Shown: positions 32,935 through 40,284 of the stretch, piece by piece | How the letters are laid out: each line of letters starts with the position of its first letter | How positions within the stretch are numbered: the first letter of the stretch is position 1 | Assembly: GCA_949879025.1 (NCBI GenBank) | Contig: CATLBO010000017.1 | Coordinates: 1 to 44,003, forward strand | Source: an uncultured Hungatella sp. | GTDB taxonomy: Bacteria > Bacillota > Clostridia > Lachnospirales > Lachnospiraceae | Length of the DNA stretch: 44,003 bases | Direction: 5' to 3' | Program-made: the position numbers and the translations under genes | The notes under the pieces: generated by a model | What the model saw: the letters and a program-made list of their open reading frames with translations, nothing else | What the model was told of the DNA's origin: nothing | Database searches by the model: none

Positions 32935-33143
32935 GACACCCAAGAGGTGATGGTTCCGGCTTACAGTTAAGGTTTTTAAGCCTGACGGTGCCGCTGCGCT
33001 GCAGTACGGTATGCCGCCGGAAACATGAATGACATTCAGTCAGAGACTGAAATTGTCCAGGCTTGATTTACGTGGGTTCGAATCCCGCCGGTGAAAACCG
33101 TTGCTTAGTGGTTAAAGCGATCAAATGACACCTGTCACGTGTC
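32935..33143 (+). ncRNA. Y-RNA-like non-coding RNA with circularly permuted tRNA-like domain
   Basis: The core at 33063-33124 folds as a tRNA opened at the anticodon stem. TTGAT (33063-33067) pairs with ATCAA (33120-33124). A four-base variable loop TTAC follows, then a T-arm GTGGG-TTCGAAT-CCCGC (33072-33088) with the canonical T-loop. Next come CGGT-GAAA-ACCG (33089-33100), an acceptor stem sealed by a GNRA tetraloop, and TT, as at tRNA positions 8-9. The D-arm is GCTT-AGTGGTTA-AAGC (33103-33118) with the GG pair, then one G. Upstream are TTCCGGC/GCCGGAA and the hairpin TTCAGTC-AGA-GACTGAA. This matches the tRNA-mimic module described for bacterial Y RNAs (YrlA), whose operons can include slipin. 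The outer boundaries are approximate, and a Ro60-binding helix was not identified with certainty. Confidence 0.68.
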
Positions 33144-33455
33144 CACATGAAGAGGAAGACGTGGAATCCGCCGGCATATCTGAACTGCTGGAAAGAGGGA
33201 AGATGCAGGGCATCTACTTCTAAACGAGAGAAGAATATGCAGCAGGAACCGGCCAGTGCCGCCTGACAGGCATGGCCAGGCAGCATCCCATGTTCCGGGA
33301 GTAAGGAGACAAAAAGGCTCTGCTGGGCAGAGACCGGAATGTCTTTTGAAAGCGGGAAGCCGGATGTCAGCCAGCTTTGCCGGATGGATGGCCCGCATAG
33401 GTTGCTGCGGCGGGTTTCGGGTCGGAATCGAAAAGGGAATGAATGGAGGGATACT
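33144..33455 (+). other. Leader between the Y-RNA-like element and slipin; possible decayed reading frame
   Basis: This 312-base stretch has no complete gene. One frame from ATG 33125 gives 32 protein-like residues ending ELLERGKMQGIYF, stops at TAA 33221, continues TREEYAAGTGQCRLTGMARQ, and stops again at 33302 and 33347. No ribosome site precedes it. It may be a decayed gene or structured leader RNA. The slipin ribosome site GGAGGG is at its end. Confidence 0.3.
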
Positions 33456-34550
33456 ATGAAATATCAGATTAATCAGAACCAGTGCGGATTTTTGATGAAG
33501 GATGGGCGCTTTGTAAGGACTCTTTACAGCGGAACCTACCACTTTATGAAGGCTTTTGGCTATCAGGTGGCAGTGGAAGAAATGGAAGGAACCGTGGAGT
33601 TTGACAAGGCTCCAAGAGAGATTCTGTTTGAGAAGGATAAAGCATTTGCCGAAAAGGTGCTTCGTATTATGATTCCAGAAGGACATATCGGGATTTTGAA
33701 GGAGAACGGCGTAGCTAAGAAAGTTTTGACTGAGGCAGAGTATGTGTACTGGAATGTGTGGAACCGGTACAGCGTGGAACTTCTGGATATGAGGGAACCG
33801 GAGACGGCGGGACAGGTTAACAAGGCATATCTGGCACAGATCCCTTTAAAATTTTATAAAAAAATTGAGATACAGCCAGGAGAACTGGGAATTCTGTATT
33901 ACAACAACCAAGTGGTAAAGGAACTGGAGACAGGGACTTACTATTATTGGGTGTATTCCAGGGATGTGTTGTGCAGAATCGTGGATCTGAAAATACGTCC
34001 TCTGGAGATTTCCGGCCAGGAAATTCTGACGGCAGACAGAATCGGGGTGCGGGTGAATCTTATGTGTACATACAAGGTGGTGAAGCCGAGGACCATGATC
34101 GAAACCATCAAAAATTTGGAGAATCAGGTATATGCCTGCGTGCAGCTGGTTATCCGGGAGTATATCGGAAAGTATCGGCTGGATGAGCTTTTGGAGCAGA
34201 AAGGGGAGATTTCCCAGTTTATTTTTCAGAGGCTGAAAGAAGAAGAGGGAGATTATTGCATTGAGTTTTGCAGTGCAGGAATCAAAGATATTATTTTGCC
34301 GGGAGAAATCAAGGACATTATGAATACCGTGCTGGTGGCGGAGAAAAAAGCTCAGGCCAACGTGATTACCAGGAGGGAGGAGGTAGCTTCCACCAGATCC
34401 CTTTTGAATACGGCGAAACTGATGGATGAAAATAAGACCCTGTATAAGCTGAAGGAGATGGAGTGCCTGGAGCGGATCTGCGCCCAGGTGGGAAATATCC
34501 AGGTGGGAGGAGGGGCGCTGCTGGAACAGCTGCAGGCACTGGTAAGGTAA
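33456..34550 (+). CDS. Slipin / SPFH (band 7) family protein
   Basis: A 364-residue protein with an SPFH core at roughly residues 130-290, including ADRIGVRVNLMCTYKVVKPRTMI and YIGKYRLDELLEQKGEIS, followed by AGIKDIILPGEIKDIMNTVLVAEKKAQANVITRREE and a helical tail. The last block is shown only by its key parts: the alternating Ala/Glu/Lys coiled coil typical of slipins. The N-terminal 125 residues have two repeats of the form GxLKxG..Y. No N-terminal membrane hairpin is seen, unlike stomatin, so it may be soluble as in slipins linked to RNA-repair operons. The start follows GGAGGG. Its position right after a tRNA-like RNA supports a role in RNA quality control; this role is inferred. Confidence 0.85.
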   Translation: MKYQINQNQCGFLMKDGRFVRTLYSGTYHFMKAFGYQVAVEEMEGTVEFDKAPREILFEKDKAFAEKVLRIMIPEGHIGILKENGVAKKVLTEAEYVYWNVWNRYSVELLDMREPETAGQVNKAYLAQIPLKFYKKIEIQPGELGILYYNNQVVKELETGTYYYWVYSRDVLCRIVDLKIRPLEISGQEILTADRIGVRVNLMCTYKVVKPRTMIETIKNLENQVYACVQLVIREYIGKYRLDELLEQKGEISQFIFQRLKEEEGDYCIEFCSAGIKDIILPGEIKDIMNTVLVAEKKAQANVITRREEVASTRSLLNTAKLMDENKTLYKLKEMECLERICAQVGNIQVGGGALLEQLQALVR

Positions 34551-34562
34551 CAAACATTTGGA

Positions 34563-36446
34563 TTATGCATTTTCCGGATAATAATATTGGGCCTGAGCGT
34601 GCCACAGTTCATAGTATTTTCCCTGGGGAGACTTCAACAGCTGTTCATGACTGCCTTGCTGTACAAGGTTCCCTTTGTCAAATACCGCAACCTCATCGCA
34701 GAATATGCAAGAGGAAAGGCGGTGGCTGATGCAGACAGCGGTTTTCCCCCTGGTAATGGTGCCGAATTTTTCATAAATTTCAGCTTCCGAAATGGGATCT
34801 AAGGCGGCAGTAGGCTCGTCCAGAATCATAAAGGGAGCGTCTTTGTAAAGGGCCCTGGCTATGGCGGTTTTCTGGGCCTCGCCCAGAGAAAGTTCTGCGC
34901 CGCATCCGTCCAGATCACGGTACAGGAAGGCGGAAAGACCATGGGGGAAAAGGGCTTTTTGTCTGGAAAAACCGGCTTTTTCCAGACAGGAAGATGCTTT
35001 AAAGGAATCAAATAGGCATGAGCCTGCTATATTTTCTCCCAAGGGAAGGGAAAATAGTCTAAAATCTTGAAATACCACGGAAAACAGGCCAATATAATCG
35101 CTGTATCTGTATTTGCGGATGTCAATGCCGTTAAGAAGAATTTCGCCTTCCGTCGGATCATAAAGCCTGCATAAAAGTTTGATAAAGGTAGTTTTGCCGG
35201 AACCGTTGGCTCCTACTATGGCAAGGCGGCTTCCTATGGGGAATTTCATGTTTATATGGCGCAGGGCATAATCCTGCGTGCCAGGATAACAAAAGGAAAC
35301 ATTCCGGAATTCGATTTCATACTGCCCGTCAGAGCGTTTTTCCGTGGTCAGGGTTCCCTGGTACATGATGTTGGGAATATCCAGAAAACCGAAGGCCATT
35401 TCCAGAAACCTGCCGTTGGCAGCCATGCGGCCCAAAGCGCCGGAAAGCTGCGAGATCCCCAGGAAGAGATTGGCAATTGCTGCTGTATACAGAACGGTAC
35501 TTCCCAAGCCAAAGGCGCCGGCCCAGGCTTTCAGGCAGACAAAAAGGTACACAATGACAGTAAGGACTACAGATACGGATTGGGAGAGGGCAGCCCATAT
35601 GCCCATGGGGCCTTTGGCACAGCGGGCAATTTCTGAAGAAGGGCCAAAGGGGGTATTGCCCTCCATATATAACTTGGTGATGGCTTCTGACTGATTATAT
35701 ATCCGCATATCCAAGGCTCGCTTCCGGTCTTTGGCAGCGGATATATAGAAATCAGCCATTCGGTTGCCGAAACGGGTTTTGGAGGCGTACCGGATCCAAT
35801 AGCCCTGGGATTTGTCTGCACAGAATGAGGAAAACAGGGCAATTAGCAGCATAAGGCCTATTAGGAAACAGGCACAGAGAGGATGGTTAAGCAGTGAAAG
35901 ATTACCGCTGCCTGGAGGAACAGGGGAAATGAACAGGGGAGCTGTCAGAATAATGCCTCCCAGGATACGGGCGCAGGCAGCAGTAAACGATTCAAACAGG
36001 CTAACAGTTTCATGAATGCCCAGAGATGACCAAGTGTCATTTTGAATAATCTGAGAATAAAGGCTGTAAGTATCCTGGCTGTCAAGGAGGGCAAAGTCCA
36101 TAGAAAACAGTTTGTCCATATAGATTCTGTGGTAAAGACAGGAAGCAGAATCAGAATAAAACGTTTTAAAACGCTCCAAAACGGCATTCAGGAGGCTAAA
36201 GGAGGCTGCAGACAGTACCTGAGCCAGAGCCAGGCCAATAATCCCGCTGGGGCTGGGACTGCCTGCCAGTTCTGTAATCATGCGGGCAGACAGCCACACA
36301 GCCGTGTACAGGCTTAGGGCTGCAGATGCGGAATGCAGCAGAGAGGACAGAAATAATCCGGGACATAGGTTCCACCATATGGACCAGGCGCGGCTGTTCA
36401 GGGTTACGGACTTCAAGAACGATGCTGTGTGTTTTTCCTTATTCAT
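34563..36446 (-). CDS. ABC transporter, fused permease/ATPase, subunit with altered signature
   Basis: A 627-residue half-transporter. The first 330 residues hold about six hydrophobic segments; the nucleotide-binding domain follows, with Walker A VGANGSGKTT, Q-loop VFQDFRLF, Walker B FMILDEPTAALD and the switch His in ISHRLSS. The signature is LSLGEAQKT rather than LSGGQ, so one composite ATP site is probably weak, as in heterodimeric exporters. ATG 36446 follows AAGGAG; it overlaps the stop of the preceding subunit by eight bases. The partner is the gene at 36439-38259. Pairs of this kind beside LytTR systems often export peptides, but the cargo is unknown. Confidence 0.88.
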   Translation of the reverse strand: MNKEKHTASFLKSVTLNSRAWSIWWNLCPGLFLSSLLHSASAALSLYTAVWLSARMITELAGSPSPSGIIGLALAQVLSAASFSLLNAVLERFKTFYSDSASCLYHRIYMDKLFSMDFALLDSQDTYSLYSQIIQNDTWSSLGIHETVSLFESFTAACARILGGIILTAPLFISPVPPGSGNLSLLNHPLCACFLIGLMLLIALFSSFCADKSQGYWIRYASKTRFGNRMADFYISAAKDRKRALDMRIYNQSEAITKLYMEGNTPFGPSSEIARCAKGPMGIWAALSQSVSVVLTVIVYLFVCLKAWAGAFGLGSTVLYTAAIANLFLGISQLSGALGRMAANGRFLEMAFGFLDIPNIMYQGTLTTEKRSDGQYEIEFRNVSFCYPGTQDYALRHINMKFPIGSRLAIVGANGSGKTTFIKLLCRLYDPTEGEILLNGIDIRKYRYSDYIGLFSVVFQDFRLFSLPLGENIAGSCLFDSFKASSCLEKAGFSRQKALFPHGLSAFLYRDLDGCGAELSLGEAQKTAIARALYKDAPFMILDEPTAALDPISEAEIYEKFGTITRGKTAVCISHRLSSCIFCDEVAVFDKGNLVQQGSHEQLLKSPQGKYYELWHAQAQYYYPENA

Positions 36447-38259
36447 GAAAGACTCCTTTCTCCTGATAGTATTGGCTTTGAATATGAAACAGGGCTGCAT
36501 AGGAACCGTTTTGTGCCAGCAGCTGATGATGACTGCCTTCTTCCTTAATCTGACCTTGTTCCAGAAAAAGGATGCGGTCACAAAAACGGGTGGAAGCCAG
36601 GCGGTGGGAAATAAAAATGGAAGTGTGCCCGTCTGTCATCTGACTGTATTTTAGGTAAATATCATTTTCTGCAATAGAATCCAGGGCGGAGGTTGGTTCG
36701 TCCAGAATAACAACAGGAGCATTTTTATACAATGCCCGGGCCAGCATCAGCCTTTGGGTCTGGCCTCCGGACAGCTCCAAGCCGTCTCTGTAAATCCGTC
36801 GTCCGATTTTTGTATCCAGTCCATTGGAAAGGGACTGGATTTTTTCAGTGAGTCCGGCCATTGACATACATTCCAGGATTCGGTCGGTGTCCATGGAGCC
36901 AGGGGTTTGGGAGATGTTTTCCGCTGCGCTGGCTTCTAAAATAGAGAAGTCCTGGAAAACGGCGGAAAATAAAGCGTAGTAATCACGTCGGTTATACTGG
37001 CGGATATCCTCTCCGTTAAGAAGGACACAGCCTTCTGCAGGGTCCAGAAGGCCGCAGATCAGTTTGATCAAAGTGGTCTTGCCTGCGCCGTTTAGACCTA
37101 CGACGGCAAGCTTTTCTCCAGGGAAGACAGACAGATTCATGTGGGAAATGGTATTCCTTTCAGAGTCGGCATAGGAGAAGGATACATTTTCCAGCCGGAT
37201 TTCATAGGAGCAATCTATGTCTTTTGGCAGAGGCTTTCCGTTTTCAAAGAGAAAGGGCTCAGGCCAATGAAGAAATTCCCTGACAACAGACAAATCCAGG
37301 CTTTGGCTATGAAGCCTGGAGAAGCTGTCCATTATTCCTGTTACCCATCGGGAAAAGCCGTTGGCAGCGGTAAAGTACAGAAGAAATCCAGATGCGGAAA
37401 GCTTCTGGGCCAGAATCAGACGGATAAGCCAGTAAAAGGTCAAACAGCCTTGCAGCAGCGCCAGAAAAAAATCCGCACCGTCAGATATGCTGCAGAATTT
37501 TTCACGCTTGGCAAGAAATTGCTGATATTGGCCAAAGGCTGTCTCCCATGTGTGCAGAAGCCATGGCTGAAGGCTGAAAATGCGGATGTCTTTGGCATAC
37601 TGGCGGTCTGTGGATACCTGGCGGATATAATCCATAGGTTTTAAACAGGATGCCTCTTCTTTTCGGTGAAGCCATCTCCAGCGGATCGTACGTTTTTTTA
37701 CCAGGTATCCGCAGACTGAGGATGCAGTAATGAGAAGCAGCAGAAGAGGGCTTAGGCCTGACAGAAGAAAAGACCAGGCTGCGAAGCTTAAGATGTTGGC
37801 AAGAAGATCTGTAAGGGAAGCCCAGAAGGCTTCTGTAGGTGATAGGTTGTTCTCGCAGGCTTTGTAGGCCCTGGCCTCAAAGCTAATGAAGTCTGTATCC
37901 AGGGTGTTGGGATAGGATGTGCCAGTTGCTTTGCGTGCAATTTTTGTGAGGATATGACGGCGGACTGCAATGCGCCCGAATAATGCATTTTGCCGCAAAT
38001 AGGCTTCCAGGCCCGTAAGCGTCAGAAGGGCGGTGCCGAATGCGGCTATGACTCCTAAGAGCCGGGAAAGAGGGGCTGCGGTTTCAATTCTTTGTAAAAT
38101 GACTGGCGCCATAAACAGTTCTGCAGCGGCCTTTGATGCGGCTAGGAAGGCTAAGGCCAGAACCAGGAATAGGACGGTTTTGGATGTCTGCCAGGCGTTT
38201 GAGAACATAAAAAGGGTGCTTTGAGACAGGGAGCGGCTTGCTTTTTTTGCTTTTTCCAT
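36439..38259 (-). CDS. ABC transporter, fused permease/ATPase, canonical subunit
   Basis: A 606-residue half-transporter with an N-terminal membrane domain and a C-terminal ATPase domain. Walker A is VGLNGAGKTT, the Q-loop is VFQDFSIL, the signature LSGGQTQRLMLARAL is normal, and Walker B is VVILDEPTSALD with ISHRLAS. It differs from its partner mainly in the intact signature, so together they should form an asymmetric heterodimer. Its stop codon is shared with the ribosome site/start region of the next gene, indicating coupling. The two-component system genes lie upstream on the same strand, 150 bases away, and may control it. Confidence 0.88.
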   Translation of the reverse strand: MEKAKKASRSLSQSTLFMFSNAWQTSKTVLFLVLALAFLAASKAAAELFMAPVILQRIETAAPLSRLLGVIAAFGTALLTLTGLEAYLRQNALFGRIAVRRHILTKIARKATGTSYPNTLDTDFISFEARAYKACENNLSPTEAFWASLTDLLANILSFAAWSFLLSGLSPLLLLLITASSVCGYLVKKRTIRWRWLHRKEEASCLKPMDYIRQVSTDRQYAKDIRIFSLQPWLLHTWETAFGQYQQFLAKREKFCSISDGADFFLALLQGCLTFYWLIRLILAQKLSASGFLLYFTAANGFSRWVTGIMDSFSRLHSQSLDLSVVREFLHWPEPFLFENGKPLPKDIDCSYEIRLENVSFSYADSERNTISHMNLSVFPGEKLAVVGLNGAGKTTLIKLICGLLDPAEGCVLLNGEDIRQYNRRDYYALFSAVFQDFSILEASAAENISQTPGSMDTDRILECMSMAGLTEKIQSLSNGLDTKIGRRIYRDGLELSGGQTQRLMLARALYKNAPVVILDEPTSALDSIAENDIYLKYSQMTDGHTSIFISHRLASTRFCDRILFLEQGQIKEEGSHHQLLAQNGSYAALFHIQSQYYQEKGVFHE

Positions 38260-38278
38260 AGAGCTTACCTCGAAAAAT

Positions 38279-38317
38279 GTCTGAGTATTTCGTCAGACGG
38301 AATAGTCCGGTAACCGG
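38279..38317 (-). promoter_or_regulatory. Inverted repeats in the leader of the ABC exporter operon
   Basis: GTCTGA-8-TCAGAC (38279-38298) and CCGGTAACCGG (38307-38317) lie 20-60 bases upstream of the exporter start. On the minus strand GATAAAAT further upstream could be a -10. These may be operator sites or leader hairpins; the evidence is limited. Confidence 0.3.
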
Positions 38318-38409
38318 TTCCCTAATTTTATCACAAAAAATAGAATTTGTTTTTTTCAGTGATGATTAGTTCAGATTTGGTGACGAATTGCATTGACTTA
38401 GGGATCAGA

Positions 38410-39072
38410 TTACTGTTGGGGAATGAGAATTTCCGTTGTGAATGCTCCGTCCTCGCTGCTGCGGCTCAGATAGCCGTCCAGCCGGCTGATGATACTGTCT
38501 ATGCGTACAAGGCCGAAACCATGGCCTGATCCTTTGGTGGTCCGGAAGATTTTTCCTGCTTTTGCCATTTTCTTTCCTGCGGTAAAGTTGGTAAAAGAAA
38601 TATAGAGCTGGGTGCTCTTTATGTCCATGTATACCCGGATCAGCCGTTTTTCTTCCGGAAGCCCCATGCTGGCATCAATGGCATTGTCAAAAAGGTTGCC
38701 TAAAATGACACACAGATCAAGTTCTGACATATTTAGCTTTACAGGAATGCAGGCAGTGACGTTAACTGGGATCTTCTTTGAGCGGGCAAGGGAAATTTTG
38801 CTGTTTAAAATGGCGTCTGCCATGGAATTGCCTGTTTTTATAACCGTGTCAACAGTATTTAAGTCTGTGTCCAGCTGATCAAGGTAGCTTTTAACAGCTT
38901 CCATGTCTCCGGAGGCGGCCCACGCTTTCATGGCCTGAATATGATTGCGGTAGTCATGGCGCCAGCCCCTCATCTGGCGGTACATCGTTTCCACTTCCTG
39001 ATAGTGGATTTCCATTAATTTGCGCTGATATGCGGCAATCCGTTTGTCTATTAGCCTGGATAGAAGTGACAT
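38410..39072 (-). CDS. Soluble GHKL sensor histidine kinase, short form
   Basis: A 220-residue kinase consisting only of the catalytic parts: phospho-acceptor motif WRHDYRNHI (His39), then the ATPase domain with NLFDNAIDAS (N-box) and GSGHGFGLVRI (G-box). No transmembrane segment is present, unlike the full AgrC-like kinase at 20152. It may therefore receive its signal from another protein, for example the linked ABC exporter. AAGGAG lies eight bases before the ATG. The response regulator gene is upstream on the same strand, separated by 252 bases that hold repeat copy 3. Similar kinase, LytTR regulator and ABC-pair clusters are common in Lachnospiraceae. Confidence 0.87.
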   Translation of the reverse strand: MSLLSRLIDKRIAAYQRKLMEIHYQEVETMYRQMRGWRHDYRNHIQAMKAWAASGDMEAVKSYLDQLDTDLNTVDTVIKTGNSMADAILNSKISLARSKKIPVNVTACIPVKLNMSELDLCVILGNLFDNAIDASMGLPEEKRLIRVYMDIKSTQLYISFTNFTAGKKMAKAGKIFRTTKGSGHGFGLVRIDSIISRLDGYLSRSSEDGAFTTEILIPQQ

Positions 39073-39195
39073 GATTGTTTCTCCTTGGGTTTGCTGTGAA
39101 AGGTGTTGGCTCCTTTAAATGTAGGAAAGTGCACGGGTGTGCTGTCCATAAGGCGCCAAAATGCCGCTTTTGCGTACTGTGTGACGGAATTTTTA

Positions 39196-39297
39196 TCTTG
39201 AAAGTCCCGCCGCCGAATAGGCGTCATAAATTCAGGGATGCCAAATGCGCCCGCCGGACTTTCATGTGCGGCAGTGCGCTGACAGCCGGGTGCATGG
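39196..39297. repeat. Structured intergenic repeat, copy 3
   Basis: Same family as 24917-25029 and 29731-29870: GAAAGTCCCGCCGCC-GAATA-GGCG, AAATTCAGGGATGCCAAATGCGCC, CCGCCGGACTTTCATG and GCCGGGTGCATGG. It lies inside the two-component operon, between the regulator and kinase genes. The remainder of 39073-39324 shows no other feature. The final 14 bases (CGGGTGCATGGAAT) recur at 40074-40087, on the other side of the regulator gene. Confidence 0.85.
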
Positions 39298-39324
39298 AAT
39301 TTTGTTTGATTTTGGAGTGTACGT

Positions 39325-40023
39325 TTAAGTGCGGGCGATAATGGCCCTGTTTAAAGGCTCATAGGCTCCTCTGGGAAGGGGCAGGGCGGTATTGTCTGAA
39401 AGGAAGACTTCCGCTTTGGTGACCCGGCGGATAAAGGTAAGGTTTACGATTACGGCTCTGCCGATGCGGAAGAAGCGAGGATCTAAAGCATTTTCGAAAT
39501 CTTTTAGCGGGCGTTTAACCGTGTAGTCCTTCTTGCCGTGGATGGTTACATAGTTTTGGCGGACATCCAGGTAACGGATTTCGTATAAGGGAATCCGGAT
39601 CAGCTCGCCGGAAAGGTCAAGATTAAGACAGCGCTCCATTTGTCTTTTCTTTTCCAGGGCCTTATCCAGCACAAAGAACAGCTTCTCCCTGTCAATAGGC
39701 TTTAAAAGGTAGTGGAATGCAGATACATCATAGCCTTCTGCAAGGTAGTCAGAGTAACCAGTGACGAATATCAGCTGTATGGTTTCATTATCCTGGCGGA
39801 TGCGTTTAGCTAAAGAGATGCCGTTCATGTCCCCCATTTCAATATCCAGGAGGAGAAGGTCCAGGGCCTTGTGCTCCGGGTATTGGAAAAGAAAGGATTC
39901 GGCGGAAGAGAACTGGTGAACTTGAATCGGGACAGTACGCCTGTCTGCCCAGATGGAAAGGAGGCTGGCGATATAGGCGGAGTCCGGAGGGTTGTCGTCA
40001 CAGACTGCTATGGAATAGGACAT
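39325..40023 (-). CDS. LytTR-family response regulator of the ABC exporter cluster
   Basis: A 232-residue response regulator. The receiver domain has the acidic pair Asp9-Asp10, phospho-acceptor Asp60 in LLLLDIEMGDMNG, and Lys in YLLKPIDREKL. The LytTR domain follows, with EIRYLDVRQNYVTIHG and RFFRIGRAVIVNLTFI. ATG 40023 is chosen as the natural receiver start (MSYSIAVCDDN); GAAAGG lies 11 bases upstream, rather far. It precedes the soluble kinase and the ABC exporter on the same strand. No clear pair of 9-bp direct repeats was found in front of the exporter, so its binding site is unknown. Confidence 0.9.
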   Translation of the reverse strand: MSYSIAVCDDNPPDSAYIASLLSIWADRRTVPIQVHQFSSAESFLFQYPEHKALDLLLLDIEMGDMNGISLAKRIRQDNETIQLIFVTGYSDYLAEGYDVSAFHYLLKPIDREKLFFVLDKALEKKRQMERCLNLDLSGELIRIPLYEIRYLDVRQNYVTIHGKKDYTVKRPLKDFENALDPRFFRIGRAVIVNLTFIRRVTKAEVFLSDNTALPLPRGAYEPLNRAIIART

Positions 40024-40155
40024 AGGGGTCACTGCCTTTCTGTCATAAGGTATTTTATAGGCACATCTTATCACGGGTGCATGGAATGATCAAGGGGGCT
40101 TTGCTGCAGCCGGCCTGTAGGGAATGTGTAAACTGCGGATGCGCTTAAAAAGGAA

Positions 40156-40184
40156 ATGACAAAGCAGCAGGGATAAGTTATAAT
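40156..40184 (+). promoter_or_regulatory. Promoter of the pyridoxamine kinase gene
   Basis: ATGACA (40156-40161) and TATAAT (40179-40184), 17 bases apart, about 100 bases before the gene. The rest of 40024-40284 shows only the 14-base repeat fragment at 40074-40087. Confidence 0.65.
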
Positions 40185-40284
40185 AGGGGGACAAATCTCT
40201 CTGATGCAGCCTGACAGCTGTATAGATGGGACGGCAAAGCAGAAAATATAGGAATCGGCATTTTATAAAGGAAATAAAAAACTC

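Noticed and set aside
33063..33124. Ordinary tRNA gene or tmRNA (ssrA) at the tRNA-like motifs
   Set aside because: The T-arm precedes the D-arm, no anticodon loop or 3' acceptor end exists, and no tag peptide frame is present; a permuted tRNA mimic explains all parts.
34587..37644. Several plus-strand frames of 60-170 codons over the ABC exporter genes
   Set aside because: Antisense to conserved ATPase and permease domains; no ribosome sites or family features.
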